From positions 124,001-188,000 of the forward strand of contig DATDFQ010000056.1 in NCBI GenBank assembly GCA_036522515.1: 64,000 nt of DNA, written 5' to 3'. A program made the translations under genes and the position numbers. The stretch comes from Bacteroidota bacterium. GTDB taxonomy: Bacteria > Bacteroidota > Ignavibacteria > UBA10030 > SZUA-254. The notes under the pieces were generated by a model. That model saw only the letters and a list, made by a program, of their open reading frames with translations. It was not told where the DNA came from and made no database searches. Positions 17,168-27,343 of the stretch are shown piece by piece (the first letter of the stretch is position 1; each line of letters starts with the position of its first letter).

Positions 17168-18333
17168 GGATAGGAGTAAATTGCTTTCTGTTAAGACCGT
17201 CCATGGGTGGCCTCAAACAATATTTTCACACGTTATTCAACAACCTCCTTGAAACCGATCACGAGAATGAGTATGTGTTTTTCTACTTTGACCAGAACGT
17301 AGACGAGCTGGAAGCCCTACATCACCCTCGGTGGAGGGAGTCTGCTATTCGTATCGCGGACCAGCGTGAAGTTTCAAACCATTTAGCCAAGATTGATATT
17401 TACTTTTGCCCGTTTGGCGCGATCTGGCCGATTCCGCTACCACTGCCCACCGTAGTTACGATTGTCGATCTTCAGGAAAAATATTTTCCTGAGTTCTTTA
17501 CTCCAATGGATCATTGGAACAGGGATTACTTCTTCTACGGCTCTTCCCACGAAGCGGATGAAGTGATCACAATATCTGAATTCTCGAGACAATCAATTAT
17601 TCATTTTCATGGGGTACCTGCGAATAAGATTCACGTAGTATACCTGAGCGCTGATCCTCGGTATGCCCACGCGGCCAAGATTGAGCAGGTTGTTCATGGC
17701 CTTCCCGATCAATTCATTTTCTACCCGGCAAACCAGTGGAAGCATAAGAACCACGATTGCTTACTGCGGGCCCTCGAAATCCTCAGACTCGAGGAACACA
17801 CCGAGATACCTCTTGTGCTTACCGGCTTCGCTCAAGAAAATGGATACTTGCTTAACGATAAACTTCGAGAATTCGGTGTCACTGCAATAACGATGGAGTT
17901 CGTTACCGTTGAACAAATGGCATATCTATACAGACGCGCCCGGTTGCTTTGCTTCCCTTCTCTTTTTGAGGGGTTTGGCATTCCGCTTGTCGAAGCCATG
18001 TACGCGGGTTGCCCTATTGTCTGCGCTAATACCTCAAGCATACCCGAAGTCGTCGGAAATGCCGGAGTGTTCTTCGACGGGGGAAATCCTCGAGACTGCG
18101 CGGCGAAAATACTCGAGGTTTGGAACAATCTCGCTTTACGTGAAGAACTAATCGAAAGAGGCTGTCAACAGGCTCGACGATTCTCTGCAGAGAGGCTGGC
18201 TGAAGACCATCTATCGGTATTTCGGAAGGCCTGTATTGACTTCTCATATGTTCGATATCTAAAGAATAAGTTTCTCTTTAATCCGTTGCACGACTTTCGA
18301 TTGAAGCGGAGGTTCCCATCCTCATCATCTTAA
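17164..18333 (+). CDS. GT4-family glycosyltransferase
   Basis: 389 residues of GT-B type. It begins MRIGVNCFLLRPSMGGLKQY, has the inter-domain ITISEFSRQSIIHFHGVP and donor-site features FIFYPANQWKHKNHDCLL and EGFGIPLVE (Glu269/Glu277). This subgroup often transfers mannose or related sugars in O-antigen clusters. Its start overlaps the upstream GT2 stop (ATGA). It is followed 10 bp later by another GT4 of the same subgroup. Confidence 0.9.
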   Translation: MRIGVNCFLLRPSMGGLKQYFHTLFNNLLETDHENEYVFFYFDQNVDELEALHHPRWRESAIRIADQREVSNHLAKIDIYFCPFGAIWPIPLPLPTVVTIVDLQEKYFPEFFTPMDHWNRDYFFYGSSHEADEVITISEFSRQSIIHFHGVPANKIHVVYLSADPRYAHAAKIEQVVHGLPDQFIFYPANQWKHKNHDCLLRALEILRLEEHTEIPLVLTGFAQENGYLLNDKLREFGVTAITMEFVTVEQMAYLYRRARLLCFPSLFEGFGIPLVEAMYAGCPIVCANTSSIPEVVGNAGVFFDGGNPRDCAAKILEVWNNLALREELIERGCQQARRFSAERLAEDHLSVFRKACIDFSYVRYLKNKFLFNPLHDFRLKRRFPSSSS

Positions 18334-18343
18334 CACCGGGTAA

Positions 18344-19519
18344 ATGACGATTGGAATAGTCGCTTCGGGATATACGCCGGGACAGATGGGGGGAACAGAG
18401 GTTTACTTGCGGCGTTTGGTTTCCATGTGCCAGCTCTTGGGATCTGAGGCAGAGACGGTTCTTTATGTTTCAGCGATGAACCGGGCTGCGCTGGAACAAC
18501 CCCTTAATGGATTGCCAGGCTTGAGAGAGATTAATCCCACTCTGGGCCAACTAGCGCGGAGAGTTCGGGTGCACGCTGGTCGATTGCTTCGTCGTCAATA
18601 TTATCTTGGCCAGCTGGAAGATAGAATTGATTACGGTCGTGTGGATCTCTTGCATTTTCCATTCTGTATAGTGCGACCGATCCCCCGGAATAAGGTTAAG
18701 CCAAAGGTAGTCGTTACAATTCATGATTTGCAGCATGTTGAGTACCCTCAATTCTTCTCACGAAGAGAACTTGATTTTCGCGAACGCGAATACGGCCTCG
18801 CAGTGGAGTCCGCTGACCTGATTCTGACAGACTCGATCTACAGCCAGGGTACAATCACCCGACACTATGGTTTGGACCTCGATCGGGTGAAGGTAGTTTA
18901 CCCGGGAATTGATGAGAAAACCCATGACAACCTGACCCTCAGCTTGGTGAAAACCTATCTCGAAGCGAAGGGCATTCAGAGACCGTACATGATTTACCCG
19001 GCAGCTACTTGGCCCCACAAGAATCACAAGAGGCTTCTCCTTGCCCTCAAGGATCTCATTTCCTCATCGAGCTTTGAAGGCGATATCGTGCTTACAGGGA
19101 TGTCCAGGCAAAGTCACGGGGAGATCGAGAATCTTGCGGCGGAGCTCAGGCTCTCCTCCCATGTCAAATTTGTGGGGTTCGTCCAAGCAGATGATCTCAG
19201 ACTCCTCTATGCGGGTGCCAGGATGCTCGTCTACCCATCTCTCTATGAAGGGTTCGGATTCCCAGTTATCGAGGCCATGTCGGTAGGCCTGCCGGTGCTG
19301 TGCTCGAACTGTACTTCGTTACCCGAGATTGGGACGGATGCTGTTGAGTACTGCGACCCCACTGATGTAGACTCTATGGCGATTTCGATACTGAACCTCT
19401 GGACGGACGAGGACCGAAGGGCTCAACTGCGTTCTCTCGGCTTGAAAAGGGCAGAGTTTTTTGAAGTTTCAGCGCGCGCGGCTGAACTAAAGAAGGCTTA
19501 CCAAAGCATAGGATCATAG
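18344..19519 (+). CDS. GT4-family glycosyltransferase, same subgroup as the preceding gene
   Basis: 391 residues. MTIGIVASGYTPGQMGGTEVY, ILTDSIYSQGTITRHYGLD, MIYPAATWPHKNHKRLLLAL and EGFGFPVIE (Glu302/Glu310) mark a mannosyltransferase-like GT4 protein. It and its upstream neighbour share the IYPA..WPHKNH donor-site signature, so they probably use related NDP-sugars, possibly GDP-mannose or GDP-heptose given the downstream pathway genes. That last point is inference. Confidence 0.9.
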   Translation: MTIGIVASGYTPGQMGGTEVYLRRLVSMCQLLGSEAETVLYVSAMNRAALEQPLNGLPGLREINPTLGQLARRVRVHAGRLLRRQYYLGQLEDRIDYGRVDLLHFPFCIVRPIPRNKVKPKVVVTIHDLQHVEYPQFFSRRELDFREREYGLAVESADLILTDSIYSQGTITRHYGLDLDRVKVVYPGIDEKTHDNLTLSLVKTYLEAKGIQRPYMIYPAATWPHKNHKRLLLALKDLISSSSFEGDIVLTGMSRQSHGEIENLAAELRLSSHVKFVGFVQADDLRLLYAGARMLVYPSLYEGFGFPVIEAMSVGLPVLCSNCTSLPEIGTDAVEYCDPTDVDSMAISILNLWTDEDRRAQLRSLGLKRAEFFEVSARAAELKKAYQSIGS

Positions 19520-19541
19520 GTGTTTGGCATGCTTCTGATCT

Positions 19542-21257
19542 GTGTTTATCCCTAATCGTTTCATACGCCTTGTTGTCTCACCAAAATTCATGAAGCTCCA
19601 CATTCCAGATTTGACGAAAGACCCAGGGCCGTTGACTTCGAACTTCAAATCATGGGTCGCTACGTTGAACAGATTGTATGAAACACGGACCAGGCTGAGA
19701 CGTGCCGAGAGTATGATCGTATTCATTTTATTTTCATTGGTCTGGGGTTGGATCCTCGTATTTAGTGGATCCTTAACCTCAGGATTCCATCTGCTCGATG
19801 ACCATGAAATAATCAGCATGAGCCACCAGATGCAATCGTCTACGGATGATTTTGGGACCATTATGTCTGGATGGGTTAAGAGAGATCTCAACAAGCGATT
19901 TCGGCCAATATATTACGTTCACCGAATCATCGAAGCGAAGCTTTTCGGAGGAAATCTTTTTTTATGGTCATGCTATCATGGTGTCTTGGCTCTGCTAACC
20001 TCATATCTCTTATATCTTTTCTGCCGGCTCAATGGTACGTCTTCTTTTTTTAGCCTTGTTTTCCCTTTTATTGCGTTGATTGGCCCACAAGTTCAAATTT
20101 GGTGGTGTTTGGGCCCTGCGGAGGTACCCGGGATTTTCTTATTTTCGCTGAGCTTGGTTCTGGTATTTCTTGCGGCTCGATCTGCGAGGTCCGTTGGAGT
20201 CTGGAAGCCAATCTTCGTTCTTACGATCGTCCTAATGTCACTATGTAAGGAAAGTTTCATTTTGCTGATTCCGTTCTTTGCCATCTTGTTCGTTGCGTTG
20301 TCTGGATCATGTGTTGAAGGACAATGGCGGGCGCTTGCGAAGCGAACGGCATTTGTCACATTTGCACTAACTCTCATCTTTCTCGCTGAAATATCAGTAA
20401 TCTTGTTCGTTGTGGGAACATCAGGGGAGGGTTATGCTGGTGTGGATAGGTTAAACCTGATTGGTGATGTACAAAATTTGTTTGCCTGGTCAATGGGGCC
20501 TCCCTTCTACGGAATAATATTGTGTGCTCTCGCCAGTATTCTTGTGAATATTGTTGGGTGGGGAGTGAAATCGAGACATGCGTCCGATTTCTGGCAGATC
20601 GTACGGGACGTTCTCCAAAGGATCAGTTTTGCGTTGTTGATCATAATTCCTCAGGTTGTCCTCTACTCGAAGAGTGGTCTATTTTACTCCTATTATCTCC
20701 CGATAACCTTGGGCTTTTCTTTACTCTTGTATCCAATGCTTCATTCTCCGACAAGTCCTTCGATTATCTCCAGAGTGTTGGTCTTTTTGTGCATCGCCGC
20801 AATGGTATTGCCAAATCTAAAATGGAGTTATGGCGCAGCTCGGTATTTTGCTGTACAGGGAGAAGATATCAATTCGGCTTTAATGGAGGTGAGATACTCT
20901 ACGCAAGCCGATACGCCAATCCTCATAGTCGCAGATCCCGCATTTCAATTCGAGCAAGCCTATTCCCTAAAAACTAACCTTAACATTGTTCAAGAACGAC
21001 GGAATCTGTACATTGATACTGTTCTTACGGTGAGTGAGTACAACGGTTTTCAGAGGTCTCTCATACAAGGGTTCGGTGGATTGTTTAATCCCCCGCAATG
21101 GATCGATGATTTCCGTGGTCCAAACAAAATCGGCTGCATCATTGTCTTTCCGAACGCAGAATCTGCTTTTCTGAAGCAACGCTTAAGCTGGTTCGGGACA
21201 GCCGGATACCGGCGTCATAAGTATGAGAATTTCATTTTGTATTTAAAGAACTGCTGA
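19542..21257 (+). CDS. Multi-pass membrane protein, GT-C-like
   Basis: About 571 residues from a GTG; an ATG at 19590 would shorten it by 16. A cytoplasmic N-terminus of some 60 residues is followed by roughly ten hydrophobic helices. The first periplasmic loop carries the acidic motif LLDDHEI near residue 85, as in GT-C enzymes that use polyprenyl-phosphate sugars. A soluble C-terminal region of about 140 residues follows. The next gene encodes a polyprenyl-phosphate glycosyltransferase-like protein that could supply the donor. I do not recognise a specific family. Confidence 0.7.
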   Translation: MFIPNRFIRLVVSPKFMKLHIPDLTKDPGPLTSNFKSWVATLNRLYETRTRLRRAESMIVFILFSLVWGWILVFSGSLTSGFHLLDDHEIISMSHQMQSSTDDFGTIMSGWVKRDLNKRFRPIYYVHRIIEAKLFGGNLFLWSCYHGVLALLTSYLLYLFCRLNGTSSFFSLVFPFIALIGPQVQIWWCLGPAEVPGIFLFSLSLVLVFLAARSARSVGVWKPIFVLTIVLMSLCKESFILLIPFFAILFVALSGSCVEGQWRALAKRTAFVTFALTLIFLAEISVILFVVGTSGEGYAGVDRLNLIGDVQNLFAWSMGPPFYGIILCALASILVNIVGWGVKSRHASDFWQIVRDVLQRISFALLIIIPQVVLYSKSGLFYSYYLPITLGFSLLLYPMLHSPTSPSIISRVLVFLCIAAMVLPNLKWSYGAARYFAVQGEDINSALMEVRYSTQADTPILIVADPAFQFEQAYSLKTNLNIVQERRNLYIDTVLTVSEYNGFQRSLIQGFGGLFNPPQWIDDFRGPNKIGCIIVFPNAESAFLKQRLSWFGTAGYRRHKYENFILYLKNC

Positions 21258-21337
21258 GGCAGCGTGACTTTACCTATCTCGCAAGTTCTCAAATCTTGTT
21301 GTTGACATCATTTCACTCTGTTCAGTCGATTGGTCTC

Positions 21338-22309
21338 ATGATCCCAAGAGATATTGTCCTTTCAGTGGTCGTACCGGTTTATAATGAGGAAGAGAATCTT
21401 CCGGAATTTTTTTATCGGACGATTCCTATCCTATCCTCGATTACCGAGAATTATGAAGTAATCGTAGTCATGGATCCATCGATCGATCGGACCGAAGAGG
21501 TGACCCTCGAACATCGAATTACCGATGACAGGATCAAGCTTATTAAGCTCTCTCGTCGCTTTGGGCAACCCATGGCTATCCTTGCGGGTCTCCAGTATTC
21601 GTCGGGAGCGGCTGTCGTGGTGATGGATGTTGACCTTCAAGATCCCCCCGAATTGATAATCCGGATGGTTGCGAAATGGAGGGAAGGATCCGATGTGGTG
21701 TATGCGCAGCGAAGCAAGCGTGAGGGGGAGACAGTGGTAAAAAAACTAATCGCCACCGTGGGTTACAAGCTGATTAATCGAATTTCAGATGTGTATATAC
21801 CGCCAAACACGGGAGAATTCAGGCTGATGAGCCGCCGGGTGGTAGATCGAATCAACAGCATGAAGGAATCTCATGGTTTTCTTAGGGGGATGGTAGCGGT
21901 TGTAGGATTTAGGCAGACGGTAGTCGTGTTCGATCGCCCAGCACGCTTTGCGGGTGAAGGCAAGTATAATAGATTTGTCGGTTCATTGCGCATAGGTATG
22001 AACGGTCTCGTGGGCTATTCAAGTTATCTTCTTGCACTCAGCACGACTATTGGCTTTTTGATTGCTGGTTTCTCCTTCGCCCTTGGGGTTGTGTACCTTA
22101 TCATGAAGTTAAGCGGGTTCCCGTTTCCGTTAGGGAATCCAACCGTCGTTGTGCTAGTACTGTTTATGGGTGGGATTCAGCTTATCAGCGTTGGGATATT
22201 GGGTGAGTACATTGGAAGAATATATGAAGAGGTCAAAGGGCGACCAAAGTTCATTGTTGATACCGCAGTGGGCCTTGCTGATCAAGAGCGTGTGAATAGC
22301 GATTCCTAA
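21338..22309 (+). CDS. Polyprenyl-phosphate glycosyltransferase (DPM1/GtrB-like GT2)
   Basis: 323 residues from ATG 21338; a TTG 42 bp upstream is also open but adds an unconserved leader. The GT2 domain has LSVVVPVYNEEENLPEFF, VVMDPSIDRTEEV, the metal site VVMDVDLQDPPELI and GEFRLMSRRVVDRI. Two C-terminal helices (about 220-300) form the membrane anchor typical of GtrB/ArnC-type enzymes, which make undecaprenyl-phosphate sugars. It probably serves the adjacent GT-C-like protein for periplasmic glycan decoration. Confidence 0.9.
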   Translation: MIPRDIVLSVVVPVYNEEENLPEFFYRTIPILSSITENYEVIVVMDPSIDRTEEVTLEHRITDDRIKLIKLSRRFGQPMAILAGLQYSSGAAVVVMDVDLQDPPELIIRMVAKWREGSDVVYAQRSKREGETVVKKLIATVGYKLINRISDVYIPPNTGEFRLMSRRVVDRINSMKESHGFLRGMVAVVGFRQTVVVFDRPARFAGEGKYNRFVGSLRIGMNGLVGYSSYLLALSTTIGFLIAGFSFALGVVYLIMKLSGFPFPLGNPTVVVLVLFMGGIQLISVGILGEYIGRIYEEVKGRPKFIVDTAVGLADQERVNSDS

Positions 22310-22420
22310 TTTTGACCGCGGCTCGGATTTCGCGAGATCCTCACATGTTTTTGATTTCCCCCGTTTCCTTCTTCGGGTTTTTTGGGTAGACAACGCTAGA
22401 AACGTTTAGAGAAGGTACCA

Positions 22421-23383
22421 ATGGGCAAAAAATCTACGAGAGTATGTATTACTGGTGGCGCTGGTTTTATCGGCAGTCACCTTGTGGATGAATGCGTGAA
22501 TCGGGGGATGAAGGTATCTGTTATTGACAATCTCTCGGTTGGGAAGAAAGACTTTATCGCCCCACACATCCAGAGTGGCACGATAGAGTTTATCAGAGCC
22601 GATATTTTGGATCCGTATTTGCTCAAGGTCGCGTTGGGGGGTGCCGAGGTTGTATATCACCTTGCCGCCAATCCGGATGCTCGGTGGGGATTGGAGGACC
22701 CATCCATTGACCTAGAGTTAGATGTCATAACGACTTTTCAAGTGCTTGAGGGGATGCGGAAACTTAAGATTCCTCGGATTGTATTGGCATCCTCTGGTAC
22801 AGTTTATGGAGATGTGGGAACGCTTGAGGTTGATGAAAAATATGGGCCCTGCCGTCCGATTTCTCTCTACGGCGCCGGCAAGCTGGCAGCGGAGGGGTTC
22901 GTCTCGGCTTACACCGAATCCTTTGGAATCCAAGGCGTCATCTGTCGTTTTGGAAACGTCATCGGGGCGAGAGCAACACACGGGGCGCTGTACGACTTTG
23001 CAAACAAGCTTCGGGCGGATCCATCCGTCCTTGAGGTCTTGGGCAATGGCAAACAGGCAAAGCCCTACATCAATGTCAAGGATTTGGTAGGAGCCCTAAC
23101 TTTCATCGCGGATAAAGCAAAGGGGCCTTTCGAAACCTATAACATTGCCCCCACGGGGGCGACGACTGTTGAATTTCTTGCTAAGACGCTGCTCAAGGAA
23201 CTTGGATTGAAGAAAACAGGTATTAAGACCGGTGATACTGCGGGGGGATGGCGCGGCGACATCCCTCAAAGCCGCATGAACTCAAGAAAACTTGCTGATC
23301 TAGGTTGGTCCCCGCGATATACTTCAGATCAGGCTGTAGAGGCTGGTGTAAAGGCCTTTGTACGAGACCTAAGGTCTAAGTGA
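22421..23383 (+). CDS. NAD-dependent epimerase/dehydratase (extended SDR)
   Basis: 320 residues with the NAD-binding GGAGFIG (residues 12-18), VYHLAANPDARWG, ASSGTVYGDV and the catalytic Tyr150-x3-Lys154 in SLYGAGK. The C-terminal WRGDIPQSRMNSRKLADLGW is typical of UDP-hexose or hexuronate 4-epimerases, the most likely activity. GAGAAGG precedes the ATG. It supplies an activated sugar for the surrounding glycosyltransferases; exact substrate unknown. Confidence 0.88.
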   Translation: MGKKSTRVCITGGAGFIGSHLVDECVNRGMKVSVIDNLSVGKKDFIAPHIQSGTIEFIRADILDPYLLKVALGGAEVVYHLAANPDARWGLEDPSIDLELDVITTFQVLEGMRKLKIPRIVLASSGTVYGDVGTLEVDEKYGPCRPISLYGAGKLAAEGFVSAYTESFGIQGVICRFGNVIGARATHGALYDFANKLRADPSVLEVLGNGKQAKPYINVKDLVGALTFIADKAKGPFETYNIAPTGATTVEFLAKTLLKELGLKKTGIKTGDTAGGWRGDIPQSRMNSRKLADLGWSPRYTSDQAVEAGVKAFVRDLRSK

Positions 23384-23494
23384 GATGAGTTCACTTTCCC
23401 TCCTGGTTAGGGTATCGATAAGCAACATGGTCCCGAACGGCACGTCAATGTGGTACGTTTCTTAATTTCCGCACTTAGAATTTGGAGATCTTTC

Positions 23495-24331
23495 ATGGTT
23501 GAATCAAAGTTCAGTTCTCGACAGGAAAGGGAGGGAGGTTTTTACGATTCATATATTCAGGGATCATCTTCCATACCCTTCGATCACACGACAGCATTTT
23601 CGCCTGTTGCAACGGATAATCAATGGATGTTTGAATACATTCAGCCCCTAACGGGTAAGAGAGTGCTCGATATAGGAGTGGGCACTGGTGAACAAAGTCT
23701 CTTCTTCGCATCAAAGGGTGCCGAGGTTCACGGCATAGAAGTCTCAAAGGGACTGGTGGACTTTGCCGACGCGAAGGCAATAGAATTGGGACTAAAGGGG
23801 CACTGTTTTTTTTACCAACGGCCTATCGAGAGATCGGAATTTCCGGACGAGTTTTTCGACTTGGTCGTCGCAAGGGAGGTGCTCCATCATGTTGAACTAG
23901 AAAAAGCTCTTCCGGAAATCTTGAGGATACTAAAACCTGGAGGAAAATTTGTATCACGCGATCCGCTAAGGAGTAATATTTTCGTGAACGCCTACCGTTG
24001 GGTTGCCAGGTCCACGAGGTCGCAGGATGAAACCCCTCTTTCAAAAAAAGAAATTGATTTTGTTTGTAAGCATTTCAAGGCATCTCAGGTGAGAACATTT
24101 TATTTAACAAGCCTGATCCCATTTTTCTTCGAATACGTCCGGATGAGGCTCTCGAGCTTTCGTCAAAAGAAAAAACCCGAATGGTATTGGATGAAAGCGG
24201 TCGAAAAGGGGATCGCTTTTCCACGCCTCTTTAAGGTTTTGCAGCGGATCGACGGCTCGATTTTAAGTTTGCCAGGATTCGATCAATTGGCGTGGGTGGT
24301 GGTTATCCGTGCCGAAAAGGAGGCTGGCTGA
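23495..24331 (+). CDS. SAM-dependent methyltransferase (class I, type 11-like)
   Basis: 278 residues from ATG 23495, chosen because GGAGA lies 8 bp upstream; a start 45 bp earlier has no such site. Motif I is VLDIGVGTGEQSLFFASKG, followed by VHGIEVSKGLVDFA, DLVVAREVLHHVE and the post-motif ILRILKPGGKFVSRDPL. It could methylate a sugar or lipid-linked intermediate. The gene overlaps or abuts the oxidoreductase downstream and is co-transcribed with sugar-modifying genes. Confidence 0.85.
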   Translation: MVESKFSSRQEREGGFYDSYIQGSSSIPFDHTTAFSPVATDNQWMFEYIQPLTGKRVLDIGVGTGEQSLFFASKGAEVHGIEVSKGLVDFADAKAIELGLKGHCFFYQRPIERSEFPDEFFDLVVAREVLHHVELEKALPEILRILKPGGKFVSRDPLRSNIFVNAYRWVARSTRSQDETPLSKKEIDFVCKHFKASQVRTFYLTSLIPFFFEYVRMRLSSFRQKKKPEWYWMKAVEKGIAFPRLFKVLQRIDGSILSLPGFDQLAWVVVIRAEKEAG

Positions 24332-25358
24332 ATTGATCTGGGGTGCAGTGATCGGTGCAGGGCTTATCGGGACCCAGCGCGCGACAGACTTCATTTCACT
24401 GGGTGATAACCAAATCGCCTACGTGTGCGATCCGGATCCTACACGCGGAAACAGCTTGGCGCAAAAGATCAACGAGAGACAATCCTCGAAATGCGAGTAT
24501 GTTGAGGATGTTCATCGAATCAACAACCGTCGAAAAATCGATTTGGCTTTCGTTGCCGTGCCCCATCACCTCGCGGCTCGGATCGTTTTGGAGCTCTTGA
24601 AAGATGAGGTGAATATTCTGGTAGAAAAGCCGATGGGACTGACAATAGAGGAGGCGGGACAGATCGCTACGTTGGCAGAGAATTCTAGCGCGAAGGTGGC
24701 AGTGGGTTTTAATTATCGTCACTATCCGGCTGTGGTTCGCGCGAAAGAAATAATCTCAGAAGGGTTCATCGGGAAACCCCTGTTTCTCCGGATGATACTT
24801 GGACATGGTGGCCGCCCGGGATATGAAAAGGAATGGAAGCTTAGCAGGGCTCAATGCGGTGGTGGTGCACTTTTGGACCCAGGGATTCATCTTTTGGATC
24901 TCGGCCGATTCTTTCTTGGGCAACTCAGACCCGTCCAGAGTCATCTTGCCAGGCTCCATTGGCCGATTGATGTTGAAGATTGTGCTGTGGCAGTATTGCA
25001 GGGAGCGGATGGGGCTGAAATGTATATTCAGACAAGCATCCTCGAGTGGCAGAATAGCTTCTCCGTCCATATCGTCGGAGATCAGGGTTATCTGACGATC
25101 GATGGAAGAATGAAGAATTATGGGCCTCAAAAACTGGTATATGGTAAGAAGTGGGCATGGCTCGAGAGGGGTTCTCAGGCTGATGCTGTAAGGACGGAAG
25201 ATTTCGGGGATAAGGACACAAGCTTCTTAAGAGAGACGGAATTAGTGGTGAGGGCGGTGGAGACCGGGGGATCAATGCCGTCGGATCACCATGATGGTTT
25301 GGAGTCGATGAAGCTGATCGATCAGCTCTATCGTCTATCAACCTTCGGCACGGCATAA
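24309..25358 (+). CDS. Gfo/Idh/MocA-family oxidoreductase
   Basis: About 349 residues from a GTG; a TTG at 24333 is better placed behind AGGAGG and would begin directly at the Rossmann strand. The domain opens with GAVIGAGLIGTQRATDF. The family motif EKPMG is followed by VAVGFNYRHYPAV, and a His-containing DPGIHLLDLGRFF belongs to the catalytic region. Such enzymes oxidise NDP-sugars at C3 or interconvert epimers using NAD(P). With the adjacent SDR it probably makes a modified sugar for the glycan. Confidence 0.87.
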   Translation: MPKRRLAELIWGAVIGAGLIGTQRATDFISLGDNQIAYVCDPDPTRGNSLAQKINERQSSKCEYVEDVHRINNRRKIDLAFVAVPHHLAARIVLELLKDEVNILVEKPMGLTIEEAGQIATLAENSSAKVAVGFNYRHYPAVVRAKEIISEGFIGKPLFLRMILGHGGRPGYEKEWKLSRAQCGGGALLDPGIHLLDLGRFFLGQLRPVQSHLARLHWPIDVEDCAVAVLQGADGAEMYIQTSILEWQNSFSVHIVGDQGYLTIDGRMKNYGPQKLVYGKKWAWLERGSQADAVRTEDFGDKDTSFLRETELVVRAVETGGSMPSDHHDGLESMKLIDQLYRLSTFGTA

Positions 25359-25435
25359 TAATGCCTGGTGCGTGGATGATACTGGGGTGGAACAAACAGG
25401 GCTTGGCCTCGAAAAGGTAAGCAACAAACAAAGGA

Positions 25436-26293
25436 TTGGCGAGTTTGGAAGAATTTCGAAGGGTGGTGATCGTAACAGGAGCGGGGAGAGGAATTGGAAA
25501 ATCTGTTGCGATCGCCTTTGCGAAACAGAAAGCATCCCTCAGCCTTATCGCCCGTACTCTAGCGGAGCTGGAGCAGGTGGCCGGGGAAATTGGCGAGGGT
25601 GAATTGCGCCCAATGATCCAGCAATGCGACATCGGAGATCCGAATCAGGTCGACAAGGTGGTGTCAGCCACACTAAAAAGATTTGGCAGAATTGATGTCC
25701 TGGTCAACAATGCGGGTATTCAAGGGCCAATTGGGCCCGTTGAAGATCTCGACTTTGACAGCTGGAAGCGAGTTATCGATGTGAACTTGATGGGCACCCT
25801 TCGGCTTATGCAGCGCGTCATTCCTGTCATGAAAGGACAACGTTGGGGTCGGATACTAAACGTCTCGGGCGGTGGAGCCACCAGCGCGCTTCCGAGATTT
25901 ACGGCGTATGCTGCGTCAAAGGTTGCGATTGTCCGATTGACGGAGACTATTGCGCAAGAGGTAAAGGAATACGGAATTTGTGTGAATGCCGTCGCACCCG
26001 GGAATGTGAACACTAGAATGACGGAAGAAGCCATTGCAGCCGGGGATCGGGCCGGGCCAGAACATGTCAAGAAATTAAGGAGTATAAAAGACCAAGGCGG
26101 AATATCTTCCGGTTTGGTGGCGAATTTGATACTCTTCCTGGCATCCGATGAAGCGAGCGGGATTACGGGGCGGCTGCTTAGTGCAGTGTGGGATAATTGG
26201 AAGGCTATCATTGAGCATCAGGTGGAACTTGGCAGCAGTGATATTTATACGCTTCGGCGCATTTTGCCGGAAGACAGGGGATTCAAGTGGTGA
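25436..26293 (+). CDS. Short-chain dehydrogenase/reductase
   Basis: 285 residues, classical SDR. The cofactor motif TGAGRGIG spans residues 14-21, NNAG follows LVNNAGIQGPIGP, the catalytic serine sits in NVSGGGA, and Tyr158-x3-Lys162 is in YAASK. The C-terminal extension of about 30 residues is a little longer than in most SDRs. The start is a TTG. Position between a Gfo/Idh enzyme and a GHMP kinase suggests a sugar or NDP-sugar substrate. Confidence 0.86.
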   Translation: MASLEEFRRVVIVTGAGRGIGKSVAIAFAKQKASLSLIARTLAELEQVAGEIGEGELRPMIQQCDIGDPNQVDKVVSATLKRFGRIDVLVNNAGIQGPIGPVEDLDFDSWKRVIDVNLMGTLRLMQRVIPVMKGQRWGRILNVSGGGATSALPRFTAYAASKVAIVRLTETIAQEVKEYGICVNAVAPGNVNTRMTEEAIAAGDRAGPEHVKKLRSIKDQGGISSGLVANLILFLASDEASGITGRLLSAVWDNWKAIIEHQVELGSSDIYTLRRILPEDRGFKW

Positions 26294-26359
26294 GCACAAT
26301 CCCTGAGTCCCGATCGATATACTTAGAGTGCAAGAGGCAGACAAGGCGATACAAGTCCC

Positions 26360-27343
26360 ATGATCATTACTAGAAGTCCCCTTCGGATCACCCTGGGAGG
26401 GGGTGGCACGGATCTTCCGTCATACTATCGCGAGCACGGTGGATTCTTGATCGCTTCCGCCATCGATAAATACGTTTACATTACGCTTAATGCCCGATTC
26501 ATCCCGAAATTGTTGTTGAAGTATTCGGAAATCGAAGAAGTCGGATCGATCGATGATATTAAGCACCCTCTCATGCGAGAGTCGCTGCGACTCCTGAAAA
26601 TGGATGGCCACGCACTTGAGATTACCAGCATGGCTGATATTCCCGCAGGCACCGGGCTTGGATCTTCGGGGAGCTTTGCGACGGCGGTTCTTAGGGCGCT
26701 CCACGCATACAAGAAAAATCTGGTTCATCCCAGGGAACTAGCTGAGCAGGCGTGCCATATTGAAATTGACATCCTTCATGAGCCCATTGGAAAGCAAGAT
26801 CAATACATCGCGGCTTATGGGGGGATAACCTGTTTTAGATATCTTCCCAGTGGCGAGGTAGAAGCATGGCCTCTGGCGCTTGCGAAAGACACACTCCATG
26901 ATCTTGAGGATAACTTATTATTGTTTTTTACGGGCTATTCTCGGTCAGCATCAGATATTCTGCGTGAACAGGACGTGAGAACAAAGGGCAGCGACTCGGA
27001 AATGGTTAAGAATCTCCATTTCATCAAGGAACTTGGCTGTGCGAGCCAAACTGCGCTGGAACAGGGGGATTTGAAACAGTTCGCTGAACTCATGAATGTC
27101 CACTGGGAGCACAAGAAGAAGCGATCGGGCAAAATGACGAACCCCAAAATAGAAGAATGGTACAAAATTGCCTGCATGAATGGTGCATTAGGCGGAAAGT
27201 TGATTGGCGCCGGAGGCGGTGGGTTCTTGATGTTCTATGCTAACGATAAACTTTCACTTCGTCGAGCAATGCACCAGGCAGGTCTCGAAGAGGTGCGCTT
27301 TCGGTTTGATTTCGAGGGCACAAAAGTGATTATACATTCATGA
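26360..27343 (+). CDS. hddA: D-glycero-D-manno-heptose 7-phosphate kinase (GHMP family)
   Basis: 327 residues. N-terminal ITRSPLRITLGGGGTDLPSY is the hallmark of the HddA/sugar-1-kinase branch. The GHMP phosphate-binding loop is PAGTGLGSSGSFATAVL, and the C-terminal GKLIGAGGGGFLMF closes the active site. It phosphorylates the anomeric carbon of heptose 7-phosphate in the GDP-heptose route. Its ATGA overlap with the nucleotidyltransferase gene and the neighbouring isomerase and phosphatase genes support that assignment. A fucose or related sugar kinase is the alternative. Confidence 0.85.
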   Translation: MIITRSPLRITLGGGGTDLPSYYREHGGFLIASAIDKYVYITLNARFIPKLLLKYSEIEEVGSIDDIKHPLMRESLRLLKMDGHALEITSMADIPAGTGLGSSGSFATAVLRALHAYKKNLVHPRELAEQACHIEIDILHEPIGKQDQYIAAYGGITCFRYLPSGEVEAWPLALAKDTLHDLEDNLLLFFTGYSRSASDILREQDVRTKGSDSEMVKNLHFIKELGCASQTALEQGDLKQFAELMNVHWEHKKKRSGKMTNPKIEEWYKIACMNGALGGKLIGAGGGGFLMFYANDKLSLRRAMHQAGLEEVRFRFDFEGTKVIIHS